Notes: generated from the letters alone by a model not told the origin. Shown: positions 43,916 to 53,126, numbered from the stretch's first letter. The stretch is 64,000 nucleotides of DNA from Geobacter sp. AOG2 (GCF_019972295.1 NZ_BLJA01000001.1:2945574-3009573); one strand, 5' to 3'. Numbers and translations are program-made.

Positions 43916-46900
43916 ATGCACAAGAAAGTACTTGGACTTATCACCCTGCTGTGTCTCGCACTCCCCTTGGTCGTTTTCGCCAGCTCCAACTGGCAGATGA
44001 AAACCCAGGTGATGAGCGCAGGCGGTTCGATCACCATGGTGCCGACAGGGGAAGTAAATACGTACGGTATGGCATTTAAGACCTATACCACGACAGGGAC
44101 CACCCAGTATGCGGCTACGGTTACCCCCGAGGCCGGCTACAAGATTGCGAGCGTGATTTTCGACGGCGCCCCGCAGTTCCCGTCTAACTCGTCGTTGGCT
44201 TTCACGATCGCCGCCTTCGCACCGACGGCCGCATCGCAGCACAGCCTTATCGTTAACTTCACCAAGGTCCTTTACACGGTTGCCATGAACACCGCCGACG
44301 GCGGTTATGTCAGCCCGGCCGGCAGCCTCAAGTACAAGCCCGGCTCCAACGTGACCTACACCCTGACCCCCGCCAGCGGTAAAAACCTGGTCAGCGTCAG
44401 CGGTACTTCCGGCAGCACCGTTACGTATTACAACGCCAGCACCGGCGCGGTGGTTACCCTCCCGGCCGCTACCGACGTTGCAGTTCTGATGTCTGTTTCC
44501 AACATCCAGGCAGGCGCAACCTTCACCCCCAGCTTCAAGGGTGTGACCGCCAGCGCCGGCGCTCCCCAGACCGCTGTTGTGGGTACGACCGTGACCCTGG
44601 CCGCAGGCACCGCCAGCTCTTACAGCTGGCTGCAACTTGGCGGCCCCGAGATCGTAACGCTGAGCAGCACCTCTGCCCAGAAACCGACCTTTACCCCGGG
44701 CACCGCAGGTGTGTACACGTTCAAAGTGACCGTAACCAGCGGCGCATATTCCGACTCGGCCACCACCACCGTAACCGCCTCTTCTTCGCTGACGCAAGCC
44801 AGCTACGTAACCTGCATCAAGTGCCACAGCCAGGTAGGCGTTGGCGCCGGCATCTATGCCAACTGGTCTACTTCCGTTCACAGCGGCAGCGCACACAGCT
44901 CCTGCCAGGCCTGCCACGTGGGCACCAACACCGGCGCACATCCGGGCACCGTCAGCACCTCCACGGTTGACAGCGTCAACTTCACCACCAAGGTTGCCAA
45001 TGTTAACGGTACCCTGGCTCAGGGTGCGGTTTTCTGTACCTTCTGCCACACCGGTTCTTACCCGATCCCGCATGCCACCGTCGGCCTGCCGGTAACCTGC
45101 TCCAGCTGCCACACCGCCAGCAACGGCGATGCCCACAGCATCACGGACATTGATGCCGTATACGCCAAGGTCTCCGGTTGCGTCGATTGCCACGCAGTTG
45201 CCAACCCGGCCAAAGCTGGCGGCGTAAACGACAACAACGGCGTTCGCGCCATTATGCCTGAGTTCACCAAACGGTCCCACCACATCACCGGTGGAACCCC
45301 GACCAATGCACAGTGCGTTGTTTGCCACTTGGAAGGTAAAGCCTCCGGCACTGCCATCCTGATCGACAAAACCTATCACATGGCTGACGCCAACGTCCAT
45401 CTGCGTAATGCCGATGACAACAGCGACATGGCATGGGACGGCACCAACCACACCACCATGGACAACTTCTGCTTCTCCTGCCATGACAGTGACGGCGCTA
45501 CTGGTCTTGCCGCTTCCGGGCTGCAGGGAGTTACCGGTTTCACCGGCACCTCCACCAACCCCTTCGGCGACACCCTGACCAACGGTTACGACCAGGTTGC
45601 CCGTACCGGCGTTGTTGACGTAAAAACCGCATTCACCACCACCAACGCTTCGCACCACGCCGTAAGTGGCCAGCGTTACAAGTACCGTTTCTCCACCACC
45701 GCCAATGCCGCAGCTTGGGCAGCCCGTACCGGCAATCCGGTTCCCGCTGCAAGTGAAGTTGCTGAAGGTCACACCGACCTTGACGGGAATCCGATCTCCT
45801 GGACCGGCCTGACCTATGACCCGGCCGGCCCCGAAGAGGGCGGCGAAGCAACCCTGTACGAAGGCGGCAAGTTCGTTGCCACCTACATCCCGCTCGGCGA
45901 TACGAAGAACGTTGCCGATAACTCCACCCTCCATTGCGGCGACTGCCACACCGTCGGCCAGTGGAAAGTCGGTTCCTCCACCAACGCTGACGGCACCACC
46001 ACCTCCGTCGCCATCGGCGCCCACGGTTCGGTGAACGAGTACCTGCTGCGTAACAGCCTCGGTACCGACGAGATCCACAACAACCTGACCTATGTCTGCT
46101 TCAACTGCCACAAAGCAGGGGAAGAAGCAGCCACCCAGACTCTGTGGGATGAATTGGTAGCAGAAGGCAAGATTACGGGTTCGGCCGCTGTAACGGGCAC
46201 GTACCTTAACTGCGCCGACTTCGGTGGTTACACCGATGCCAGCAAGACAGCTTGTGTCGGCGGCGCCGGTGTTACGGTTTCCGTCAACAAGCCGGCAACT
46301 GCTGTACCTACCTGGAAAGCCGGTTGGAATGCTCTCCATCCGACCGTAGTTATGGGTCAGCTCACCGGTTACTACGTAGCCCACGCCGTATCCGCAATGC
46401 ACGGCCAGTGCCAGGCCGACTCGGCCAATGCCGTCGGCGCTACCCGTCTGGTTGCCTCTTGGGAGCCTGACAAAGTCGGTATCTATGACTACGTTCCCGC
46501 AGCCGGTGCAACAGCAACTTCTCCGAGCGCCGGTTCCACCGAGCCGTTCGTAGCCGGCAGCAACGCCAACTCCGGTAACATCACCGGCATCGCCTGCATC
46601 AACTGCCACAACAGCGGCCTGCGTAACAGCTGGGGCGGCATCCACGGCGGCAACAACACCTATACCGATGGTCTCGGCCGTACGCAGACCACCTACCGCT
46701 TCATGCCTGGTATGGGCAACTACCGCTATGCACCTCCGGGCGGCTGGGATGGTCAGGATGTTTCTGATAACACCCTGCTGACGGTTAACAATCCGATTGC
46801 GGATAATGGACCTGCTTACGGCTCCGGCTCGGCAGGCTTCCCCGGCGCATCCGGAAAACCGATGGGTGGTTGCTACACCAACGGCGCTGCCGATACCAAC

Positions 46901-47110
46901 CCCGGTTACAGCACCTGTAGCCACCACGGCACCAGCTCGGCTGCACAGTCGAACTACAACCCCGCTGGCACCGTAACCCAGTCGGGCGTCACCGCGTACT
47001 TCCGCACCACCTATGGCGGCGGCACTACCGGTAACCCGACCACCTACGAGCCGACTGTTCGCGAAGCGACTTCCGGCACCTCGCTGGTAACACGGCCTCT
47101 GAAGTACTAG
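43916..47110 (+). CDS. Large decaheme cytochrome with InlB-like and PKD-like domains
   Basis: About 1,064 residues; AAAGGAG precedes the ATG at MHKKVL. After the signal peptide come two bacterial-repeat units of InlB-B type (TVTPEAGYKIASVIFDG; GGYVSPAGSLKYKPGSNVTY), then a PKD-like domain (about 205-290; YSWLQLGGPEIVTLSST, GVYTFKVTVTSG). Ten CXXCH sites span residues 300-893: CIKCH, CQACH, CTFCH, CSSCH, CVDCH, CVVCH, CFSCH, CGDCH, CFNCH and CINCH. The last 170 residues have no heme site but include CSHHG. The adhesive domains point to a cell-surface or matrix cytochrome. A terminator follows. Confidence 0.85.
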   Translation: MHKKVLGLITLLCLALPLVVFASSNWQMKTQVMSAGGSITMVPTGEVNTYGMAFKTYTTTGTTQYAATVTPEAGYKIASVIFDGAPQFPSNSSLAFTIAAFAPTAASQHSLIVNFTKVLYTVAMNTADGGYVSPAGSLKYKPGSNVTYTLTPASGKNLVSVSGTSGSTVTYYNASTGAVVTLPAATDVAVLMSVSNIQAGATFTPSFKGVTASAGAPQTAVVGTTVTLAAGTASSYSWLQLGGPEIVTLSSTSAQKPTFTPGTAGVYTFKVTVTSGAYSDSATTTVTASSSLTQASYVTCIKCHSQVGVGAGIYANWSTSVHSGSAHSSCQACHVGTNTGAHPGTVSTSTVDSVNFTTKVANVNGTLAQGAVFCTFCHTGSYPIPHATVGLPVTCSSCHTASNGDAHSITDIDAVYAKVSGCVDCHAVANPAKAGGVNDNNGVRAIMPEFTKRSHHITGGTPTNAQCVVCHLEGKASGTAILIDKTYHMADANVHLRNADDNSDMAWDGTNHTTMDNFCFSCHDSDGATGLAASGLQGVTGFTGTSTNPFGDTLTNGYDQVARTGVVDVKTAFTTTNASHHAVSGQRYKYRFSTTANAAAWAARTGNPVPAASEVAEGHTDLDGNPISWTGLTYDPAGPEEGGEATLYEGGKFVATYIPLGDTKNVADNSTLHCGDCHTVGQWKVGSSTNADGTTTSVAIGAHGSVNEYLLRNSLGTDEIHNNLTYVCFNCHKAGEEAATQTLWDELVAEGKITGSAAVTGTYLNCADFGGYTDASKTACVGGAGVTVSVNKPATAVPTWKAGWNALHPTVVMGQLTGYYVAHAVSAMHGQCQADSANAVGATRLVASWEPDKVGIYDYVPAAGATATSPSAGSTEPFVAGSNANSGNITGIACINCHNSGLRNSWGGIHGGNNTYTDGLGRTQTTYRFMPGMGNYRYAPPGGWDGQDVSDNTLLTVNNPIADNGPAYGSGSAGFPGASGKPMGGCYTNGAADTNPGYSTCSHHGTSSAAQSNYNPAGTVTQSGVTAYFRTTYGGGTTGNPTTYEPTVREATSGTSLVTRPLKY

Positions 47111-47127
47111 GCCTCTGCTGTAGGGGA

Positions 47128-47152
47128 GGGGGACCTCACGGTCCCCCTTCTT
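47128..47152 (+). terminator. Terminator after the large decaheme cytochrome
   Basis: A perfect GGGGGACC / GGTCCCCC stem with a TCAC loop and a short T-rich tail. Confidence 0.75.
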
Positions 47153-47173
47153 CTGCCCTGCTATGCAATAAAT

Positions 47174-47198
47174 GCCGGCCTCGCGCCGGCTTTTTTTA
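47174..47198 (+). terminator. Second terminator of the cytochrome locus
   Basis: GCCGGC / GCCGGC stem with a CTCGC loop, followed by seven T residues. With the preceding hairpin it makes a tandem terminator. Confidence 0.85.
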
Positions 47199-47344
47199 TT
47201 CCAATTAAGGGCGGCATTTGGTAGAATAACCACGATAAATGGATAGCGAATTTTACTGAAAATGGCGTCTGCGACGCGACCTGCAAAATTTTGCAAACCC
47301 TGTCGGGCGCTGTCTTCGAAACAAGTTGAAAGGATACGTATAGC

Positions 47345-47758
47345 ATGCACATAGGCCCGGGACTCGGCGTTGCCATCATGATGAACAACTATTTCCACGA
47401 CATGGCCACCGGGTTGTTGGTGGGGAGCGGTTTCGCCCTGCACGCTATTCTGCGCATCCAGGCCTCCATGAATACGCCGCAGGCCACCCTCTTTTTCCTG
47501 AAAACGAACCGCCGGATGGTGAAGCTGTTCAGGTTTGCCCTCTGGTGGGTCATCCTCGGCGGCATCCCGCGCACCATCTTCTATACCAGCTTTGAATGGG
47601 CCAACGCGGCCGACAAGCTCCAGGTGCCGGCCCTGGCGGTGAAACATGTCATGATGTTTACGGCGGTGGTCTGGGGTATTTACGCGTGGCGGCGGATGCA
47701 GGCGAAAGTGGCTCTTCTGCGCGAGTCGCTGCCCGCCGAACTGCAAGAAGAAGTGTGA
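47345..47758 (+). CDS. Small integral membrane protein, hypothetical
   Basis: A 137-residue protein with three or four membrane helices (DMATGLLVGSGFALHAIL; LFRFALWWVILGGIPRTIFY; HVMMFTAVVWGIYAW). It has no cysteines and no catalytic motif; several His and Trp/Tyr residues near helix ends could be functional. A GAAAGG ribosome site precedes the ATG. It begins the gene series after the cytochrome terminators and stands 94 bases before an ABC permease, so it may belong to that transport system. Confidence 0.65.
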   Translation: MHIGPGLGVAIMMNNYFHDMATGLLVGSGFALHAILRIQASMNTPQATLFFLKTNRRMVKLFRFALWWVILGGIPRTIFYTSFEWANAADKLQVPALAVKHVMMFTAVVWGIYAWRRMQAKVALLRESLPAELQEEV

Positions 47759-47852
47759 AACCGCGAACGGTGACAAGGTGAAATAAGAGCGAATGGAAGA
47801 GAAGGGGTTATCTCAGGCCATTCGCGATTCGCAGTTAACTACAGGTTAAAAC

Positions 47853-49082
47853 GTGCTCTTCCGTATTCTCAAAAACTCCTTCCTCAAACGCCCGAAGTCT
47901 ATTTTTCTGGTGTTCCTGTCGATTGCCATGGGTGCTGCGGTAGCCACCGCATTTCTCGGCATAGCCGGCGAGGTCTCCCACAAGATGGCCCTGGAACTCC
48001 GCAGCTACGGCGCCAACATCCTGCTGGAGCCGTCTGCCGTGGAGGGGGGCGGTTTTCTGCGCGAAGAGGACCTGCCGAAAATCAAGACGGTTTTCTGGAA
48101 GTACAATATCACCGGTTTTACCCCGTATCTGTTCGGCGTCGCCGAGTTCAGCGCCGGCACGAAACGGGAAAAGGGCATTGTGTCCGGCACCTGGTTCGAG
48201 AAGCTTCTCGATGTCCCGGGAGAGGACCCGACCGTCCAGGGCATAAAGGAAATTGCGCCCTGGTGGGAACTGCAAGGCGCGTGGCCATCCACCGCGGACG
48301 GCGCCATTGTGGGGGCCTCCCTGGCCAAGCGGCTGGGGGTTGGTGTCGGGAGCGACATAGCAACAACCGTGCATGGGCGGACCCGGCATTTCCGGGTGGC
48401 CGGCGTCGTCACCACCGGCGGTTACGAGGAGGAGCAGCTTTTTGCCCCCTTGGTCACGGTCCAGGAACTCCTGCAACAGCCGGGAAAGGTTTCCCGCGTC
48501 CTGGTGAGCGCCTTGACGGTGCCGATGGACGACTTCGGGAAAAAAGACCCGGCGCTGATGACCAAGGATGAATACGAGAAGTGGTACTGTACGGCATACG
48601 TGACCTCGGTCGCCAAGAATGTGGCGGAGGTCATGGCCGGCAGCCGCGCCAAGCCGATCTGGCAGATCGCCAGCGCCGAGGGCGCCCTGCTGAAAAAGCT
48701 GAATAGCGTGATGATCTTCCTGACGGTGCTGGCCCTCGGTGCATCCGCCACGGCCGTGTCTACCAGCCTCATGGCCTCCATGGCGGAGCGTAGCCCGGAA
48801 ATCGCCCTGATGAAGGCCATCGGCGCCGATCGCATCCAGATAACCGCCATTTTCATCGGTGAGATCCTGATCATATCAGGCATTGGGGGGGTGGTCGGAT
48901 ATCTGCTCGGCGATCAGCTTGCCGGGCTCATCAGTCGTTCGGTTTTTAACTCGACCATAATATCCCCGCTTTGGCTCTTTCCGACCGCCATCATATCGGC
49001 GCTTGTGGTGGCCATTGCCGGAAGCGTCGCGCCGCTGCGCCGTGCGCTGCTGATCGAACCGGTGAGGGTATTGAAGGGATGA
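47853..49082 (+). CDS. MacB/FtsX-type ABC transporter permease
   Basis: A 409-residue permease. One N-terminal helix (IFLVFLSIAMGAAVATAFLG) is followed by a large periplasmic domain (WWELQGAWPS; AIVGASLAKRLGV) and three C-terminal helices in the FtsX domain (SLMASMAERSPEIALMKAIGA). The start is GTG. A second, similar permease, an ATPase and a DUF2318 protein follow. This set resembles the ABC part of the Campylobacter p19-type iron locus (Cj1660-Cj1663). MacB-like permeases work mechanically on periplasmic partners rather than by ordinary transport. Confidence 0.85.
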   Translation: MLFRILKNSFLKRPKSIFLVFLSIAMGAAVATAFLGIAGEVSHKMALELRSYGANILLEPSAVEGGGFLREEDLPKIKTVFWKYNITGFTPYLFGVAEFSAGTKREKGIVSGTWFEKLLDVPGEDPTVQGIKEIAPWWELQGAWPSTADGAIVGASLAKRLGVGVGSDIATTVHGRTRHFRVAGVVTTGGYEEEQLFAPLVTVQELLQQPGKVSRVLVSALTVPMDDFGKKDPALMTKDEYEKWYCTAYVTSVAKNVAEVMAGSRAKPIWQIASAEGALLKKLNSVMIFLTVLALGASATAVSTSLMASMAERSPEIALMKAIGADRIQITAIFIGEILIISGIGGVVGYLLGDQLAGLISRSVFNSTIISPLWLFPTAIISALVVAIAGSVAPLRRALLIEPVRVLKG

Positions 49083-49279
49083 GCCGGGAATCCGCTATCG
49101 GGAATAAACCGGCAAAAAGCATCCGAATCACAAAGGCGCGCGGAGGCAAAGTAAAATCAGGCTGACATCCTGTCGAAGCCTTTCACCCGACCGGTCGAGT
49201 CTTTCACTTCATCAACAGATGAATTTTTTTGTGTCTTTGCGGTAAACAAAGCAATCTATCCCTGAAGGAGGAAAGAATC

Positions 49280-49858
49280 ATGTCCAGACTACTCATCGTT
49301 ACCTCGTTGATCACCCTGCTTGCATCCGCGGCGTTCGCCGCCGATGCCCCGACTGCCGAAAAAACGAAAGCGTCCGAGGCAACTGAGGCGACTGGGGCTG
49401 GCGAAGGTCAAAAGACCATGGACGCCAAAAAGGACCACAAGGCCGTGAAGGCCAAGAAGGCTCCCAAAACCATCGCGGAAGTGAATAAAGAGTATTATGA
49501 CAAGGCCGCGGCGGAAAAAGGAGTGGTTAAAACCAGCTCCGGATTGCTGTACAAGTCGCTCAAGGAAGGGACCGGAGCGACACCGGGCATACTCAGCACC
49601 GTCACGGTGAACTACCGCGCCACGCTCACGAACGGTAAGGAGTTTAACAGCTCGTACAAGCGCAAGTCCCCGGAAAAGCACAGAATGAATAACGTCTTCA
49701 GGTGCTGGCAGGAAGGGCTGTTAAAAATGAAGGTCGGCGGAAAAGCACAACTGGTATGTCCGCCTGAGCTTGCTTTCGCTGGCAGGGGAGTGCCGAATCT
49801 CGTTCCCAAAAACGCCATCGTGATCTATGAAATCGAGTTGCTCGGAGTGAAGAAGTAA
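49280..49858 (+). CDS. FKBP-type peptidyl-prolyl isomerase, periplasmic
   Basis: About 192 residues; AAGGAGG marks the ATG. The signal peptide (ASAAFAADA) is followed by a Lys/Ala-rich linker (about 23-75) and one FKBP domain (SSGLLYKSLKEGTGATP; VTVNYRATLTNGKEFNSS; FRCWQEGLLKMKVGGKAQLVCP; IVIYEIELLGVKK). The signature is close to FklB/FkpA-type enzymes, though the usual GVIxGWxExL site reads FRCWQEGLLKM. It lies inside the ABC permease group. Prolyl isomerases are known companions of filament cytochrome loci, where they may fold the cytochromes. Confidence 0.85.
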   Translation: MSRLLIVTSLITLLASAAFAADAPTAEKTKASEATEATGAGEGQKTMDAKKDHKAVKAKKAPKTIAEVNKEYYDKAAAEKGVVKTSSGLLYKSLKEGTGATPGILSTVTVNYRATLTNGKEFNSSYKRKSPEKHRMNNVFRCWQEGLLKMKVGGKAQLVCPPELAFAGRGVPNLVPKNAIVIYEIELLGVKK

Positions 49859-49923
49859 GAGGTTGCCGAGCATCGAACAATTTTGAATTCAAACGTCTGA
49901 ATACCGGATCCCGGCCTATTACC

Positions 49924-51084
49924 ATGCAAAAACGTCTCTGGTTGATACATCTCGTGATCCGCGCCCTTGCCCATCGAAGGGGGCGCACGGTGCTGCTCCT
50001 GGCTGTTCTGGCCATGGCTTCAAGCCTTGCAACGGCGTTGGGCATCGTGTCGTTCTCCATGAAGAAACGGGTGGCCGAGGAGGTGCGGAAATACGGCGCG
50101 AATCTGGTCATTATCCCCGAAACAGCCAAGATGAACGTGGGGAGCGGGGGGCTCAATTTCGGCGAGATCAGCGAGCCGGTCTATCTGGAGCAGCACAAGG
50201 TCGAGGAGGCTTTGGACAAAAGTGGTCTGAAAGCCGATCGCTCGTTTCATCTGCAAGGCGTCCTGCGTTTCAGGAAGGGCGACATCATGGTGGAAGGGGT
50301 GGACTTCGCCGAGGTTCGCCGCCTGTTCCCCTGGTGGCAGATCAGGGGAGCCTGGCCGACAGCCGGCGAAGCGGTGGTGGGCAGTGACCTGGCAACGCGT
50401 TATGGTCTGAAAACTGGCGATACGATGGAGCTTGGCGGGCCTGAACAGCCCGTGCGGCTCCGCATCTCCGGGACCGTTGCGACCGGCGGCGAGGAGGACG
50501 GTCTTCTCTTTCTGGCATTACCCGAACTTCAGCGGGCGTTGGGTCTTGACGGCAAGGTCAGCGTCGTGCGACTGCTGATCACCGCCGAAGGGGATAGCCT
50601 CAAGAAGAAAGCAGCTGCGTTGCAACCGCTGCTGCCCGACGCAAAGGTCTCCGAGGTCCGGCAGATCGCCCGTACCAGCGAGGGGCTGCTGGCCAAGGTC
50701 AAGCTGTTGATGGTCCTGGTGACAACGGTCGTATTGATTTCGGCCGGAAGCAGCGTGACCGGAACCATGAGCACCACGGTGCTGGAAAGAAGCAAGGAGA
50801 TCGGACTGATGAAGGCCATGGGGGGGACCCGCTGGGAGGTTCTGCTGATCTTTTCTGCCGAGGCGGCGCTGCTGGGGATACTCGGCGGTGTAGTGGGTTA
50901 TCTGTTGGGAAGCGTCATTGCCCAGTTCATCACAAAGACGGTCTTTGCCGCATCGTCGGAGATCATCCCCTGGTTTCTGGGTATCTCCGTTGGAGTCAGC
51001 CTCTTCCTGGCCCTGCTGGGGAGCCTGGGGCCGATGATATCGTTGTTCAAACTCGATCCGGTGAGAAGCCTCAGGGGCGAATAG
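49924..51084 (+). CDS. MacB/FtsX-type ABC transporter permease, second copy
   Basis: A 386-residue permease similar in layout and motifs to the first one (GANLVIIPE; WWQIRGAWPTAGEAVVGSDLATRYGL; SKEIGLMKAMGGTRWEVLLI). One N-terminal helix, a large periplasmic domain and three C-terminal helices are seen. It probably forms a heterodimer with the other copy. The ATPase gene begins only 24 bases later. The separation of the two permeases by an FKBP gene is unusual. Confidence 0.85.
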   Translation: MQKRLWLIHLVIRALAHRRGRTVLLLAVLAMASSLATALGIVSFSMKKRVAEEVRKYGANLVIIPETAKMNVGSGGLNFGEISEPVYLEQHKVEEALDKSGLKADRSFHLQGVLRFRKGDIMVEGVDFAEVRRLFPWWQIRGAWPTAGEAVVGSDLATRYGLKTGDTMELGGPEQPVRLRISGTVATGGEEDGLLFLALPELQRALGLDGKVSVVRLLITAEGDSLKKKAAALQPLLPDAKVSEVRQIARTSEGLLAKVKLLMVLVTTVVLISAGSSVTGTMSTTVLERSKEIGLMKAMGGTRWEVLLIFSAEAALLGILGGVVGYLLGSVIAQFITKTVFAASSEIIPWFLGISVGVSLFLALLGSLGPMISLFKLDPVRSLRGE

Positions 51085-51089
51085 GCACT

Positions 51090-51117
51090 GAAAGGTGAAA
51101 GGTGAAAGGTGAAAGGA
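51090..51117 (+). repeat. Four-copy heptanucleotide tandem repeat at an ATPase start
   Basis: GAAAGGT occurs three times, followed by GAAAGGA. The repeat supplies both the AAGG ribosome site and three overlapping GTG codons; because the unit is 7 bases, each copy shifts the frame. Confidence 0.8.
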
Positions 51118-51789
51118 ACTGCTAGCATAATTGAAACGCTTGGGCTGACACGCAGTTACGGCGATATCTGTGCCCTGAAGCCGCTTGACCTGCAGGTGCC
51201 GGAGGGGGAGTGGCTGTCGGTCATGGGGCATTCCGGTTCCGGCAAGAGTACCCTGCTGAACCTGGTGGGAGGCCTTGACCGTCCCAGCGGAGGTTCGTTG
51301 CGGATTGGCGGGGAAGATATGCTGCTCCTCAGCGAGGACGGCCTGGCCCGTTTCCGGCGGGAGTTTGTCGGGATAATCTTTCAGCAGCATCACTTGGTCC
51401 CTTACCTGACGGCTGTGGAGAACGTGATGTTGGCCCAGTACTTCCACAGCGTTCCCGATGAGGCTGAAGCAATGTCGGCCCTTGAGCGGGTGGGGCTCGG
51501 ACATCGCCTGAATAACCGGCCCGGTGAGCTTTCGGGGGGGGAACAGCAGCGGGTCTGCATTGCCCGTGCAATCATAAACAGCCCAAAGCTCCTTTTGGGC
51601 GATGAGCCGACCGGCAACCTGGACCACCAGAGCACGGTGATGGTGATGGAACTCCTCAAGGAATTGCGGGCTGAAGAGAAATTCACGGTTATCCTGGTAA
51701 CGCATAACCAGGAAGTGGCTACCTGGGGAGACCGGACCATCTACCTCGATGACGGGGTTTTGGTACGCGAAGAACGGATGGGATCCTGA
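51109..51789 (+). CDS. ABC transporter ATP-binding protein, MacB/LolD type
   Basis: A 226-residue ATPase: Walker [11 protein letters not shown]-loop [16 protein letters not shown], signature [14 protein letters not shown], Walker [14 protein letters not shown] and His-switch VTHN. LolD/MacB-type enzymes pair with FtsX-like permeases, and two such genes precede it. The GTG start lies inside a heptanucleotide repeat, so the exact first codon is uncertain. Its stop overlaps the next start (TGATG). The C-terminal end is slightly short for the family but no motif is missing. Confidence 0.88.
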   Translation: MKGTASIIETLGLTRSYGDICALKPLDLQVPEGEWLSVMGHSGSGKSTLLNLVGGLDRPSGGSLRIGGEDMLLLSEDGLARFRREFVGIIFQQHHLVPYLTAVENVMLAQYFHSVPDEAEAMSALERVGLGHRLNNRPGELSGGEQQRVCIARAIINSPKLLLGDEPTGNLDHQSTVMVMELLKELRAEEKFTVILVTHNQEVATWGDRTIYLDDGVLVREERMGS

Positions 51790-53126
51790 TGGCTGTTGTA
51801 AAGCTTATTCCTCATCTGCTCTCCTGGGCCGGCATCGTTCTGGTCCTGCTGAGAGGATTTCCGCAACGCCGCTCAACCCTGGCGGCTGCGAGCATCGCCG
51901 GATTTGTGCTCGGGACGGCTGGGGCCTTTATCCTCTTCCGCTCCTTGAGCGGGGAACTTTCTTTCGAAATAATCAAGGGCGCGGTCGGGGCTGTTTTTCT
52001 CCTTCTCTGGGGCGTAGCCGTTGCGGCCGTCTACAGCAATAACGTGCGTGATCTTTCGTTCTTGCCGGGAACACGGTTTGTCAAATCGCCGCTTTGCGCG
52101 GGCGCCGGGGCAGTTATTACCGGTATGTTGTCGGGAGCGGTATGTGCCAGCAGTTTCCTCGCAACGAACGGCAATGCCATGACGGTGTTGTTCGTCGTTC
52201 TGGCGGCCGGAGCCCTGGTTTTCGTCGCCCTGGTGCTGGATCGGCTGCTGCCTGCTTCTTTCACGGTATCATGGTCAGGGCTTTGGGCGGCAATAGTGGC
52301 CCTCCTGTTCTTCAGTTCCTCTTCGGTCATCCGTCTTGACCTCTTTTCTCCCTTGAGCATGAAAGTGATGAAGTTTTCACACGACTTCGTCCACCAGTTC
52401 TTCGAATCCATGCTGATCCCGGACCACCTCTTCATTCGTACCTACCTTTGGGGGTATATAGGCCTCCTGTTCAGCAAGGAGGTCGGTTTATGGGGGGCGC
52501 TGATCATCTGGTTCACCCCGGTGGTCCTTGTCCTCCTGGCCATCCGCTTCGAATTGCTGCCGTCGGTTGCCCATATTCGCCAAGGAGCCCAGCGGCGCAG
52601 ACAGCTTGCTGCCGCCATTATGGCGCGGCGCTACCGGCTTATTCCTCCTGTGCTCGCCTTGATTGTCTTTGGAACAGCAGCCTACCGGAGTAGTTTCCCA
52701 AGTGTGGAATACTGGGACCCGAAACCGGTGCCCGTCTCGGCAGACGCTTCCGGGGAGATCTTTATCCCGAAAAAAGGGGAGATCAGCCTGGAGGACGGCA
52801 AGCTGCACAAGTACCTTTACAAAAAAGGGGGAAAGGAAGCTCGATTCTTCGTGCTGTTAACCCCCGCGGGACGTTTGACGGTGGACCTGGACGCATGCGC
52901 TATCTGCAAACCGGACGGCTACGGGCAGGCCGAGGGAACCGTGATATGCTACTATTGCAAGACGCTGATCCCACTGGAAACCGTCGGAAAACCCGGCGGG
53001 TGCAACCCGGTTCCCATTGATTTCACGCTCAAGGAAGACGGAGTGCATATCGACGGCATGTCGCTTATCAATAAATGGAGCAGCACTGTCCAGGAAACCG
53101 CACGGGTTAAGGAGGGAGGCAAGTGA
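51789..53126 (+). CDS. Membrane protein with C-terminal DUF2318 metal-binding domain
   Basis: A 445-residue protein with about eight membrane helices (residues 5-320) and then a periplasmic DUF2318 domain. The latter has CAIC, CYYC and one more Cys in GGCNPVPI, spaced as in Fe-S or metal-binding members. Related proteins (Campylobacter Cj1660) belong to iron acquisition loci with FtsX permeases. No REXXE iron-permease motif is visible in the membrane part, so an Ftr1 role is not supported. It is coupled to both neighbours by overlapping start and stop codons. Confidence 0.78.
   Translation: MAVVKLIPHLLSWAGIVLVLLRGFPQRRSTLAAASIAGFVLGTAGAFILFRSLSGELSFEIIKGAVGAVFLLLWGVAVAAVYSNNVRDLSFLPGTRFVKSPLCAGAGAVITGMLSGAVCASSFLATNGNAMTVLFVVLAAGALVFVALVLDRLLPASFTVSWSGLWAAIVALLFFSSSSVIRLDLFSPLSMKVMKFSHDFVHQFFESMLIPDHLFIRTYLWGYIGLLFSKEVGLWGALIIWFTPVVLVLLAIRFELLPSVAHIRQGAQRRRQLAAAIMARRYRLIPPVLALIVFGTAAYRSSFPSVEYWDPKPVPVSADASGEIFIPKKGEISLEDGKLHKYLYKKGGKEARFFVLLTPAGRLTVDLDACAICKPDGYGQAEGTVICYYCKTLIPLETVGKPGGCNPVPIDFTLKEDGVHIDGMSLINKWSSTVQETARVKEGGK

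Noticed and set aside
43916-47110. Identification of the large decaheme protein as OmcZ
   Set aside because: OmcZ is shorter with eight hemes and one CX14CH site. The present protein has ten CXXCH sites and different N-terminal domains.
43838-47776. A 1,312-codon open frame on the minus strand
   Set aside because: It is antisense to the decaheme cytochrome and small membrane protein genes, which have signal peptide, heme sites and ribosome sites. The antisense product is low-complexity Gly/Val/Ala and arises from codon bias.
51789-53126. Ftr1-type iron permease
   Set aside because: The membrane part shows no REXXE motif; only the DUF2318 domain links it to iron loci.
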